Shown piece by piece: positions 1 through 6,208 of a DNA stretch of 8,134 nucleotides. Position numbers and translations under genes: made by a program. The DNA lies in NCBI GenBank assembly GCA_030655715.1, contig JAUSPR010000277.1, positions 1-8,134 of the forward strand, read 5' to 3'. The stretch's first letter is position 1; the number at the start of each line of letters is the position of its first letter. The notes below the pieces were generated by a model. The model had not been told where the DNA came from and did no database searches. It saw only the letters and a list, made by a program, of their open reading frames with translations. The DNA is from Thermoplasmata archaeon (lineage in GTDB: Archaea; Thermoplasmatota; Thermoplasmata; SG8-5).

Positions 1-401
1 GAATGATTCATAGCCTCGGATGTTGCGTTCAAAGCTTCTCCCAGATAATAATAGACCGTTTTGGTATTATTTATTTGTTCGGAGAATCCAGACGGAATCA
101 CAAGTATGGTATTTTGGCCCGAGGAATTGAGATATTCATTCGGATTCTCACTGGGGTCAACAATAACAATTTCGAAAATGCTAGAGTTATTTATTCCGTC
201 TATCAGTTGATTGGACCAGTACCCATCATCATTGTCCTGGACAGGCAGTTGGTATGTGACATTATCCACATCCGAGAAGATGAACCCGAACAACAGCATC
301 AACAATATCGGGAATGCCAGTACGAAGAATATTGTGCTCTTCTCCCTGGAGAACTGCTTAATATGGACTGTCAGATTGGCCATCACCCTTCTCATGTTCA
401 T
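1..401 (-). CDS. ABC-2 type transporter permease, N-terminal part (runs off the left edge)
   Basis: This is the membrane subunit of an ABC exporter; only the first 133 codons are in the window. The translation begins MNMRRVMANLTVHIKQF, a short basic cytoplasmic stretch, followed by one strongly hydrophobic segment at about residues 23-43 (STIFFVLAFPILLMLLFGF region). A polar domain rich in Asn, Asp and Ser follows from about residue 44, with several Asn-X-Ser/Thr sites, and is probably extracytoplasmic. One N-terminal membrane helix followed by a large external domain is the usual plan of ABC-2/YhgE-like permeases. The ATG (401-399) overlaps the ATPase stop codon as ATGA. A GGAGG ribosome binding site lies 7 nt upstream (413-409), inside the ATPase gene, so the two are probably translationally coupled. 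The substrate cannot be inferred. The class call is fairly secure from the hydrophobic pattern and the partner gene; the remaining membrane helices lie outside the window. Confidence 0.82.
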   Translation of the reverse strand, partial: MNMRRVMANLTVHIKQFSREKSTIFFVLAFPILLMLLFGFIFSDVDNVTYQLPVQDNDDGYWSNQLIDGINNSSIFEIVIVDPSENPNEYLNSSGQNTILVIPSGFSEQINNTKTVYYYLGEALNATSEAMNH

Positions 402-1330
402 TTTGGCGCCTCCTTTTGTTCAACGAGCGCCTCTCCTGTCAGCATCAGGAAAAGGTCCTCCAGGTTCGGCTTCCTGATGTCCATGCTCAGATATGAAATG
501 TTATTGGCCTTTAATGCGTTGAGGAATTCGACAATCTGCTCATTGCCGGCAGCTTCAACAGTGATATTTCCATTGTTCATAGATTGGACGGCCATGCCCA
601 TTTTACTTGCAAGTTCACCGACCCCGGCTGAACCGCCCTTGATAGTGACATTTACTGTTTTGAAATGCTTGTCTATCAGTTCGGTCGTGGTTCCATAAGC
701 GATTATCTTGCCCTTGGAGATTATGGCGATGTAGTCAGCAAGGACTTCAGCCTCCTCCATGTAATGAGTGGTGAGGAAAACGGTTTTCCCCTCCTTTTTC
801 AAGCCTTTGATTACTTCCCAGACGTCATGTCTTGCTCTCGGGTCAAGCCCGGTGGTAGGTTCATCCAGGAAAATTATTTCGGGATCATTCACGAGCGCGA
901 CAGCGATTCCGACCCTCTGCTTGAGGCCGCCTGAAAGATTGATGTAAAGCTTGTTCCTATGTTCCTCCAGGTTCACAAGGTCGATTAACTTGTTAATGTC
1001 ACAAACAGTGCAGAATAGGGCAGCATAATACTTCAGCGTCTCCTCGACTGTGAGGCGGTCGAACGAGCTGAACTCTTGCGGCAGAACTCCGATGCGTTTC
1101 AGGATTTCCGAACGATTCTTCTTCACGTCCATTCCGAGGATGGAAATATCGCCTGAAGTGGCATCGCGGATGGTCTCGATTATCTCCACGGTCGTCGTTT
1201 TGCCAGCGCCGTTCGGCCCTAGGAAAGCGAACACCTCGCCCTTCTCGACACCGAATGATATTCCGTCAACGGCCCTCACGTCGCCATAGACCTTCACCAG
1301 GTCCTTGACCGATATGATGTCCACTGCCAT
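398..1330 (-). CDS. ABC transporter ATP-binding protein, DrrA/CcmA-like exporter type
   Basis: This 310-residue protein is the nucleotide-binding subunit that powers the adjacent ABC-2 permease at the inner face of the membrane. All ATPase motifs are present: Walker A GPNGAGKTT (residues 38-46), Q-loop Gln85 in LPQE, signature LSGG (132-135), Walker B IIFLDE (152-157) with catalytic Glu157, D-loop GLDP (161-164) and switch His189 in TTHYMEEAE. Residues from about 225 on form the extra C-terminal domain found in daunorubicin-resistance-type (DrrA) ATPases, and 310 residues is normal for them. Such pairs export drugs, lipids or polysaccharides; the substrate here is unknown. The start is the ATG at 1330, giving the expected N-terminus before the first ABC strand. 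No Shine-Dalgarno precedes it, but a TATA-like box is centred about 27 nt upstream, suggesting a leaderless mRNA. The stop TGA overlaps the permease ATG. Confidence 0.95.
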   Translation of the reverse strand: MAVDIISVKDLVKVYGDVRAVDGISFGVEKGEVFAFLGPNGAGKTTTVEIIETIRDATSGDISILGMDVKKNRSEILKRIGVLPQEFSSFDRLTVEETLKYYAALFCTVCDINKLIDLVNLEEHRNKLYINLSGGLKQRVGIAVALVNDPEIIFLDEPTTGLDPRARHDVWEVIKGLKKEGKTVFLTTHYMEEAEVLADYIAIISKGKIIAYGTTTELIDKHFKTVNVTIKGGSAGVGELASKMGMAVQSMNNGNITVEAAGNEQIVEFLNALKANNISYLSMDIRKPNLEDLFLMLTGEALVEQKEAPK

Positions 1331-1352
1331 GTGAGGCGCTAATCACCGGTTG

Positions 1353-1360
1353 TAGAAATA
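1353..1360 (-). promoter_or_regulatory. Candidate TATA box for the ABC exporter operon
   Basis: On the minus strand this reads TATTTCTA, centred about 27 nt before the ATG at 1330. That is the usual archaeal TATA-to-start distance, so transcription would begin at or next to the initiation codon. No purine-rich ribosome binding site lies between, which fits a leaderless transcript. The match to an archaeal TATA box is only moderate. Confidence 0.4.
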
Positions 1361-1410
1361 GGTTTTGGACTGTTGTCTCATGGAAGTCCCGGGGCAATCC
1401 CTCAAAGATG

Positions 1411-1418
1411 ATTTAAAC
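1411..1418 (+). promoter_or_regulatory. Candidate TATA box for the 71-residue small protein gene
   Basis: The sequence ATTTAAAC has a TTTAAA core at 1412-1417. It would place the transcription start near 1441, giving a leader of about 24 nt that carries the AGGAGGTGA ribosome binding site (1451-1459). It shares the 1331-1464 intergenic gap with the divergent ABC operon promoter. Confidence 0.4.
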
Positions 1419-1464
1419 ACTGGAATCAATGTTATCACAGTTAGAAGAACAGGAGGTGAGAATA

Positions 1465-1680
1465 ATGACGGAAGTAAACGCGCTCATCGGGGTTAACCAT
1501 CAGGTCGCTCAGACATTGGATGCTTACCTTGATTACTGCGCCAGGCTTGTGGAGTCTGTGGTGAATTCAAAGAGCTACAACACGGATAAATTCAAAGAGA
1601 TAAGCGATGACCTGATAATCACGCCTGAAGAAATTGTCCAGCTGGTGGATAAACTTCAGGTCGCATACAGCAAGGTTTGA
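1465..1680 (+). CDS. Small uncharacterised helical protein, 71 residues
   Basis: I do not recognise this family. The ATG at 1465 is preferred over an in-frame ATG 36 nt upstream (1429) because a near-perfect AGGAGGTGA site (1451-1459) lies 5 nt before it and a TATA-like box at 1411-1418 would put the transcript start inside any longer version. The product begins MTEVNALIGVNHQV and ends VAYSKV. It looks almost entirely helical: one amphipathic helix at about residues 9-30 containing a single Cys, a charged stretch at 35-45, and a third helix opening with TPEE near residue 51. There is no signal peptide, membrane segment or zinc motif. It is the only plus-strand gene in the window. It is transcribed divergently from the ABC operon and convergently with serS, with 3 nt between the two stop codons. 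The strong start signals argue for a real gene; the function is unknown. Confidence 0.75.
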   Translation: MTEVNALIGVNHQVAQTLDAYLDYCARLVESVVNSKSYNTDKFKEISDDLIITPEEIVQLVDKLQVAYSKV

Positions 1681-1694
1681 ATTTCAAACCTTGC
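1670..1694. terminator. Perfect 25-nt palindrome over two convergent stop codons; possible bidirectional terminator
   Basis: GCAAGGTTTGAA (1670-1681) and TTCAAACCTTGC (1683-1694) are perfect 12-nt inverted arms around a single central T. The palindrome contains the last codons and the TGA of both convergent genes, so both proteins end in the same AAG-GTT-TGA (Lys-Val-stop). On the plus strand it is followed by a T-rich tract at about 1697-1706, which suits archaeal termination of the small gene. No T-run follows on the serS side. A 1-nt centre would have to open to form an RNA loop. The terminator role is inference; the symmetry is directly visible. Confidence 0.5.
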
Positions 1695-2967
1695 CCAATT
1701 TTTCTTTTCCACCCATGTACTGACGAAGAACCTCGGGCACTGTCACGGTTCCGTCCGCGTTCTGGTAATTCTCCAATATCGCGACCATGGCCCTTGACGT
1801 GGCTATGGCGGTATTGTTCAGGGTGTGCGGCACGCTCTTTTTGTCGCCACCGTGTTTTCCGGTCCTGATGTTCAATCGCCGAGCTTGATAATCCGTGCAG
1901 TTGGAGCATGACGTCACTTCGCCGTACTTGCCCTGCCTGGGGAACCATACTTCGATATCATATTTCTTGGCAGCTAGGTTGCCGATATCGCCCGTACAGA
2001 CATTGACCACATGATATGGCAATCCGAGCGCCTGGAACATTGCTTCGGTATTGGCTTGAAGTTCTTCGTGGTACTTCCATGAATCCTCAGGCTGGCAGAA
2101 TATGAATTGCTCCACTTTGTTGAACTGGTGCATGCGAAAAAGACCTTTAGTATCCACGCCATGCGCGCCAATCTCGCGCCTGAAGCAGGTGGAAAATCCA
2201 ACGTACTTCAGCGGAAGCTTGTCCTCGTCAATTATCTCGTCCATGAACATTGCAGCCATTGGGTGCTCCGAGGTTGCAATTAAATACAGGTCTTCGTCCT
2301 CAATTTTATACATGACATTCTCGAAGTCCGCAAGGTCTGTAACGCCCTCATAAGCGCTGCGGCGCATCATGAAAGGCGGTTCAATGAGCGTATAACCCTT
2401 GTTAACCATACAATTAATGGCATAATTCATCAATGCAAGGTCCAACAACGCCAAATCGCCTTTGAGGTAATTAAAGCCTGCTCCGGCCACCTTTGTTGCC
2501 CTGTCAAAGTCTGCAAGCCCCAGGGATTCGGCCAGTTCTCCATGACTTTTCAGCTCAAAATTAAATTCTTTCGGCTTGCCCCATTTCTTTACCTCGACGT
2601 TGGCCGAGTCATCCGCACCTACTGGCACGCTTTCATGAAGGATGTTGGGCAGGCGCATCAGAATTTCGTCCACCCTGGTTTTCAGGGCTATGGTTTCATC
2701 ATCCAGCCTTGCGATTTCCTTCGGAATCTCCGCGCTGCGCTTTATCTGTTCAGAGGCATCGCCACCAACCTTTTTTACCTCGGCAATCTGCTTGGCGATC
2801 TTGTTGCGCTCGGCCTTGAGCGCGTTCGCTTTATCAAGGCTCTGGCGCCATTGCTGGTCTTTCCCTACCAACTCTTCCAGCATCTGGATCTTTTCGTCAT
2901 CCCCGCGCTTGCGCAGGCTGTCCCTGACTATCTCAGAATTCTCACGGATAAGCTTGATGTCCAGCAT
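1684..2967 (-). CDS. serS: Serine-tRNA ligase (SerRS), bacterial-type class II
   Basis: SerRS activates serine with ATP and charges tRNA-Ser (and tRNA-Sec where present) in the cytoplasm. The 427-residue length is normal. The N-terminus (MLDIKLIRENSEIVRDSLRK) is typical of the family, and residues about 27-105 form the long antiparallel coiled-coil arm that recognises the tRNA-Ser long variable arm. The catalytic core follows: a motif 1 region around GYTLIEPPFM (191-200), the serine-binding TSEH (232-235), motif 2 FRREIGAHG (262-270) continuing to FRMHQF, and motif 3 around 383-402 with Arg392 in ATSRAMVAILENYQ. This is the common SerRS, not the rare zinc-dependent type of some methanogens. 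The ATG at 2967 is supported by the N-terminus, a GAGGG motif just upstream (2978-2974) and a good TATA box at 3000-3007. The gene ends in a palindrome shared with the convergent small gene. Confidence 0.98.
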   Translation of the reverse strand: MLDIKLIRENSEIVRDSLRKRGDDEKIQMLEELVGKDQQWRQSLDKANALKAERNKIAKQIAEVKKVGGDASEQIKRSAEIPKEIARLDDETIALKTRVDEILMRLPNILHESVPVGADDSANVEVKKWGKPKEFNFELKSHGELAESLGLADFDRATKVAGAGFNYLKGDLALLDLALMNYAINCMVNKGYTLIEPPFMMRRSAYEGVTDLADFENVMYKIEDEDLYLIATSEHPMAAMFMDEIIDEDKLPLKYVGFSTCFRREIGAHGVDTKGLFRMHQFNKVEQFIFCQPEDSWKYHEELQANTEAMFQALGLPYHVVNVCTGDIGNLAAKKYDIEVWFPRQGKYGEVTSCSNCTDYQARRLNIRTGKHGGDKKSVPHTLNNTAIATSRAMVAILENYQNADGTVTVPEVLRQYMGGKEKLGKV

Positions 2968-2999
2968 TTTCTACCCTCTGTCAACGGAATAGTAAGGGG

Positions 3000-3007
3000 A
3001 AATATAA
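3000..3007 (-). promoter_or_regulatory. Candidate TATA box for serS
   Basis: The minus strand reads TTATATTT, a good archaeal TATA box, centred about 36 nt before the serS ATG. It predicts a transcription start near 2977 and a leader of only about 10 nt, with the GAGGG motif (2978-2974) at or near its 5' end. It lies in the 72-nt gap after the P-type ATPase stop, so serS probably has its own promoter. Confidence 0.55.
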
Positions 3008-3039
3008 GGAGTTTGGTTATTTCAGAATTTATGGGGTCT

Positions 3040-5766
3040 TCAGGCCTTTACCTTCACTGGCGCTTTCCTTGCCAAACCATCCTTCCTGCGCCTGATGGCC
3101 TTCTCAGTCTCCACAGCAAAGAACACGCTGCTGGATACCAGAACACACAATGTGAACTCGTACATTGGTAGGGCCATGGTCTGGAATATCGAAGATAGGT
3201 AAGGAACATAAATGACCATCAATTGCAATATGGCACTCACAGCAACGGCCACAAGCAGGTAAGGGTTGGCGAAGAATTTTTTCGAAAGCACCGTGTCCTT
3301 CTCGATGTGGATAGCCAGGACATGCCATAGTTGGAAGAAAGCGATGGTTAGGAAGGCCATGGTTCTGGCCCTGGTCAAGTTTGCTTCATGGTCATCCCCC
3401 AGGCCGTAAGCGAATATGCCCAGCGTTCCGATGGTCATGAGAGCTCCGACCCAAACAATGTGGTATATCATCCCGCCAGAGAATATGCTGTCCTTCGGAT
3501 TCCTGGGCTTGCGATCCATGACACCTGCCTCGGAGGGCTCTACGCCCAGGCTTACCGCAGGCAGGCCGTCAGTAACCAGGTTTATCCAGAGAATCTGGAT
3601 GGCTATCAGGGGTAATGGCCAGCCCAGCAAGGATGAAAGGAATATTACCAGAACCTCGCCGAAATTTGTGCTCAGCATATATCTTACAAATTTTCGGATA
3701 TTGTCGTATATTCCACGGCCTATCTCAATTGCTTGGACTATGGAAGCGAAGTTATCGTCCGTGAGAACCATATCTGCCGCTTCCTTGGACACGTCTGTTC
3801 CTGTAATGCCCATGGCAATGCCTATGTCCGCTTTTTTAAGCGCTGGCGCGTCGTTAACACCGTCGCCGGTCATGGCAACTATCTGGCCGCGCTTCTTCCA
3901 TGCGCTGACAATCCTCATTTTGTGCTCGGGCGAAACCCTCGCATACACCGCCACCTTGTCCACTATCTTGTAAAGATCCTCGTCGGTCATATCATTGAGC
4001 TCGACGCCAGTGTATGCATGTGACTTATCGTCGGCGATACCCATCTGCCTGGCAATTGCCACCGCAGTGAGTTTGTGGTCACCGGTTATCATCACGACGC
4101 GTATGCCGGCCTTTTTGCACTTGGCAATGGCCTCGATTGCTTCTATCCTGGGCGCGTCGATCATTCCCACAAGACCAAGGAAGATGAGGTTTTTCTCGGC
4201 ATCATCGGTGGTGATGGGCTGTTCGGATTCCAAATAAGCCAGTGCAAGTACTCTGTAGGCTCCGGAGGCCATGTCCTCGCCCATTTTAATAATCCTAGCT
4301 GCATCATCATCGGTCAGTGGCTGAGTGCTGTTCCCGACCATTTTCTTGCTACATAGGGGTATAACTCTATCGGCAGCTCCCTTGGTGAAGACCATGAACT
4401 GGCCTGAAATATCATTGTTAATAACTGTCATGAACTTCTTGTCTGAATCAAACGGATTCTCGCCAATCCTGGGGAATTCCTTGTTCAGTTCCTCCGGTAC
4501 CAATCCAGCCTTCCTGGCAGCCACCAGGAACGCGCCTTCAGTCGAGTCGCCCTGGATTGTCCAGACACCATCCTCCTGAATATGCTTGGAATCATTGCAC
4601 AAGGTGCCTGCCATGAGCAAACGGTTGAGGACCATGTCCGAATCAGGCTTAACAATATTACCGTTAGTCGAGAAATTGCCTTTTGGTTCATAGCCCTCTC
4701 CGTCAACTTCATACTCTGTTTCGAGCGTTTTTATCATTTTTATGTTCATTACGCCCCTAGTCAAAGTTCCGGTCTTGTCCGAGCAAATAACAGTGGTGCT
4801 GCCCAGTGTCTCGACTGCCGGTAGTCTTCTAATGAGGGCATTTTTCTTTATCATTCTCTGTAGACCCAGGGCCAAACTAATAGTGACGACAGCGGGCAAT
4901 CCTTCAGGTATGGCTGCAACGGCGAGGCTTACCGCAACCATGAATATCTCCAGAATCTCCTCGGTCCCGAATCTTATAATTTCAACTACGAAAACCGCGA
5001 TACAAATGGCCAGTATGGCCAGGCCAATCTGCTTTCCCATCTTATCCAGCTTGACTTGAAGTGGTGTTTGCTCGAATTCCTGGCCCCTTATCAAATCTGC
5101 GATACGGCCAATCTCAGTGTGCATGCCAGTATTTGCTACGACGGCCTTGCCACGCCCGTACTCCACTGTTGTGGAACTGAAGACCATGTTGCCCATGTCT
5201 CCTATGAATGCGTTCTGGTCGCAGAGAATATCAAAGTTTTTCTTGGTTGCCTGGGACTCGCCAGTCAAGGCAGCCTCATTCACTTTCAGATTAGCGCTAT
5301 CGATAAGCCGGCAGTCTGCCGGGACCATGTCGCCGGTTCTAAGAATTATGATATCCCCGGGCACAAGCTCCCTAGCGGGTATGGAAATTTCTTTTCCGCC
5401 TCTCAACACGGCAGCATGAGGCGCAGAAAGCTGTTGGAGAGCTAGCAAAGCCTTCTCTGCCTTGTATTCCTGGAAGAATCCCAGTATGGAATTCAGAATG
5501 ACTATGATGATTATGACGATTGCATCAACATATTCTCCCAAGGCAGCTGAAATGACGGTCGCGATTATCAGAATAATTACCATCAATTCCTTGAACTGGC
5601 TCAGAAAAATCGTCAATGGAGATGTGGATTTCTGAACGGTTAGCTCATTTGGTCCGTGCTTCTCCAGCCTCTTTACGGCATCCGCTGAACTTAGGCCAGT
5701 ACTTTCAGAACCCAGGCCGAAGAGAGATTTCTCTGCAGACTGGGCGTGCCAATTCGCGGTTGCCAT
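3040..5766 (-). CDS. P-type Ca2+-transporting ATPase, SERCA-like (type IIA)
   Basis: This is a full-length (908 residues) ATP-driven cation pump of the plasma membrane, most likely exporting Ca2+ in exchange for protons. In order: the N-terminal cation-ATPase domain (about 5-75), first two membrane helices (about 60-100), actuator domain with TGES (168-171), M4 with PEGLP (287-291), phosphorylation site DKTGTLT with Asp330, nucleotide-binding domain with KGA (462-464), [17 protein letters not shown] hinge (633-649), M5 with NFGE (Asn701, Glu704), M6 with NLVTDG (Asn729, Thr732, Asp733), and the C-terminal M7-M10 block to about 885. Glu288, Asn701, Glu704, Asn729, Thr732 and Asp733 match the Ca2+ ligands of both SERCA sites. 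Glu822 may match the M8 ligand, but that alignment is by eye. The tail is basic ([17 protein letters not shown]). No Shine-Dalgarno is evident; a TATA-like box about 26 nt upstream suggests a leaderless start at 5766. Confidence 0.95.
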   Translation of the reverse strand: MATANWHAQSAEKSLFGLGSESTGLSSADAVKRLEKHGPNELTVQKSTSPLTIFLSQFKELMVIILIIATVISAALGEYVDAIVIIIIVILNSILGFFQEYKAEKALLALQQLSAPHAAVLRGGKEISIPARELVPGDIIILRTGDMVPADCRLIDSANLKVNEAALTGESQATKKNFDILCDQNAFIGDMGNMVFSSTTVEYGRGKAVVANTGMHTEIGRIADLIRGQEFEQTPLQVKLDKMGKQIGLAILAICIAVFVVEIIRFGTEEILEIFMVAVSLAVAAIPEGLPAVVTISLALGLQRMIKKNALIRRLPAVETLGSTTVICSDKTGTLTRGVMNIKMIKTLETEYEVDGEGYEPKGNFSTNGNIVKPDSDMVLNRLLMAGTLCNDSKHIQEDGVWTIQGDSTEGAFLVAARKAGLVPEELNKEFPRIGENPFDSDKKFMTVINNDISGQFMVFTKGAADRVIPLCSKKMVGNSTQPLTDDDAARIIKMGEDMASGAYRVLALAYLESEQPITTDDAEKNLIFLGLVGMIDAPRIEAIEAIAKCKKAGIRVVMITGDHKLTAVAIARQMGIADDKSHAYTGVELNDMTDEDLYKIVDKVAVYARVSPEHKMRIVSAWKKRGQIVAMTGDGVNDAPALKKADIGIAMGITGTDVSKEAADMVLTDDNFASIVQAIEIGRGIYDNIRKFVRYMLSTNFGEVLVIFLSSLLGWPLPLIAIQILWINLVTDGLPAVSLGVEPSEAGVMDRKPRNPKDSIFSGGMIYHIVWVGALMTIGTLGIFAYGLGDDHEANLTRARTMAFLTIAFFQLWHVLAIHIEKDTVLSKKFFANPYLLVAVAVSAILQLMVIYVPYLSSIFQTMALPMYEFTLCVLVSSSVFFAVETEKAIRRRKDGLARKAPVKVKA

Positions 5767-5788
5767 CCGGCACCATTATTCATTGGTC

Positions 5789-5796
5789 ATACATAA
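5789..5796 (-). promoter_or_regulatory. Candidate TATA box for the P-type ATPase gene
   Basis: The minus strand reads TTATGTAT, centred about 26 nt before the ATG at 5766. That spacing places the transcription start at the initiation codon, in keeping with the lack of a ribosome binding site. The sequence is AT-rich on both strands and lies about 30 nt before the left arm of the 5823-6034 structured unit, so plus-strand transcription from the same box is conceivable but unproven. Confidence 0.45.
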
Positions 5797-5872
5797 GATT
5801 ATTCAAATTGCAGAGCTAAACAGTAAACTACCAGCCCCTAAAATGGCTCTTTAGAATTTATGAAGCCACATA

Positions 5873-5892
5873 CCCAGCCCTCACAGGCTGGG
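5873..5892. repeat. Twin hairpin, copy 1 (7-bp stem, CTCACA loop)
   Basis: CCCAGCC (5873-5879) and GGCTGGG (5886-5892) form a perfect 7-bp stem around the loop CTCACA. It matches copy 2 (5927-5946) at 18 of 20 positions. The two differences lie opposite each other in the stem (an A-T pair here, C-G there), so pairing is kept. The copies are offset by exactly 54 nt. Confidence 0.7.
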
Positions 5893-5926
5893 CTTGAATT
5901 GATTGAGATATTGGTGTTGTCACGAA

Positions 5927-5946
5927 CCCCGCCCTCACAGGCGGGG
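5927..5946. repeat. Twin hairpin, copy 2 (7-bp stem, CTCACA loop)
   Basis: CCCCGCC (5927-5933) and GGCGGGG (5940-5946) form a perfect 7-bp stem around the same CTCACA loop as copy 1. GC-rich hairpins of this general look are known at the subterminal ends of IS200/IS605 elements and their short derivatives, an alternative to an RNA role. No tnpA or tnpB remnant is seen nearby. Confidence 0.7.
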
Positions 5947-5982
5947 CATGTTGCCCTGAATTTGCCTTGATACCACATTGGC

Positions 5983-6004
5983 GCCGCTGGAGCTCTCCAG
6001 TGGC
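5983..6004. repeat. Hairpin with 9-bp stem
   Basis: GCCGCTGGA (5983-5991) and TCCAGTGGC (5996-6004) pair over 9 bp, one pair being G-T, around the 4-nt loop GCTC. It is the last internal hairpin of the 5823-6034 unit. Confidence 0.55.
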
Positions 6005-6043
6005 TAACATTTGTTGCCGGGGCTGGAAGTTTACCATATGGCA

Positions 6044-6112
6044 GTTGCATACCTGACTTATCGAAGCTGATTAGCTTCGATTTTCGATGCTCAAATATTC
6101 ACGGTATGCAAC
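6044..6112. repeat. Nested inverted repeats: 10-bp outer stem enclosing a 9-bp hairpin
   Basis: GTTGCATACC (6044-6053) is perfectly complementary to GGTATGCAAC (6103-6112). Between them lies a second perfect hairpin: ATCGAAGCT (6060-6068), loop GATT, AGCTTCGAT (6073-6081). On the plus strand the inner hairpin is followed by TTT (6082-6084). Two perfect stems, one inside the other, 10 nt beyond the 5823-6034 unit, suggest a structured RNA or a binding site. The function is unknown. Confidence 0.55.
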
Positions 6113-6131
6113 GGTGGATCGACGACTGCTT

Positions 6132-6175
6132 ATGCCGATTCATCTCAGTCCCGCAGGGCTGGGCTTTCTCGGCAT
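6132..6175. repeat. Stem-loop with degenerate third copy of the twin hairpin; possible operon terminator structure
   Basis: ATGCCGA (6132-6138) pairs with TCGGCAT (6169-6175), enclosing an inner hairpin CAG-T-CCC / GGGCTG (6146-6161) with one bulged T and a GCA loop. The stretch 6146-6166 matches 5875-5895 of twin copy 1 at 15 of 21 positions. It lies 34 nt beyond the stop of the zinc-ribbon gene on the minus strand, so it could help end the ribosomal operon transcript, but no T-run follows it there. Confidence 0.45.
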
Positions 6176-6208
6176 TTGTACAGTAGATTATCTGTGGTCG
6201 GCTGAGAT

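Larger units (their letters stand above)
5823..6034. repeat. 212-nt unit bounded by a 16-bp inverted repeat: candidate structured RNA or MITE-like element
   Basis: The left arm GTAAACTACCAGCCCC (5823-5838) and the right arm GGGGCTGGAAGTTTAC (6019-6034) pair over 16 positions with one mismatch (A5830 opposite A6027). The 180 nt between hold four smaller hairpins: a weak 5-bp stem (5844-5848/5864-5868), two 7-bp twin hairpins (5873-5892, 5927-5946) and a 9-bp hairpin (5983-6004). As RNA this would be a multi-branched molecule closed by a long stem. As DNA the arms look like terminal inverted repeats. No convincing target-site duplication flanks them; only a CA dinucleotide is shared just outside each arm. 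The pairing is visible in the sequence; both interpretations are inference. Confidence 0.55.
5767..6208. other. 442-nt gene-free region with dense inverted repeats
   Basis: No convincing protein gene lies between the zinc-ribbon gene and the P-type ATPase, both on the minus strand. The first 55 nt hold the ATPase promoter. The rest is unusually rich in inverted repeats: a 212-nt unit closed by a 16-bp inverted repeat (5823-6034), a nested 10-bp/9-bp structure (6044-6112) and a hairpin (6132-6175). Words of the GGGCTGG/CCAGCCC type recur at 5831, 5874, 5886, 6019 and 6157, so alternative pairings are possible. I found no tRNA T-loop, no recognisable RNase P or SRP RNA core and no clear C/D box pair. 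Candidate explanations are a structured non-coding RNA, a long structured 3' UTR of the ribosomal operon, or the relic of a small mobile element. Confidence 0.6.

Noticed and set aside
1380..1493. A short plus-strand open frame upstream of the 71-residue gene
   Set aside because: It spans the candidate TATA box, overlaps the real gene out of frame, and has no ribosome binding site.
2542..3171. A 209-codon plus-strand open frame
   Set aside because: It is antisense to serS and the end of the P-type ATPase gene, both of which have full family signatures; it shows no protein-like motifs or start signals.
5873..5946. Minimal CRISPR array (two similar repeats 34 nt apart)
   Set aside because: The repeats are only about 20 nt, differ at compensatory stem positions, number only two, and no cas genes are near. 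The third relative is degenerate and far away.
5838..6050. A 70-codon minus-strand open frame with repeated PACEG motifs
   Set aside because: The repeats (CPACEGG, SPACEGW) are just the twin hairpins translated. It has no good ribosome binding site, its stop lies in the closing inverted repeat, and the base changes keep RNA pairing rather than protein sequence.
6132..6182. H/ACA guide RNA (stem followed by ACA at 6180-6182)
   Set aside because: The ACA sits 4 nt beyond the stem, but the upper stem is too short for the K-turn or K-loop expected in archaeal H/ACA RNAs, and no target match was established.
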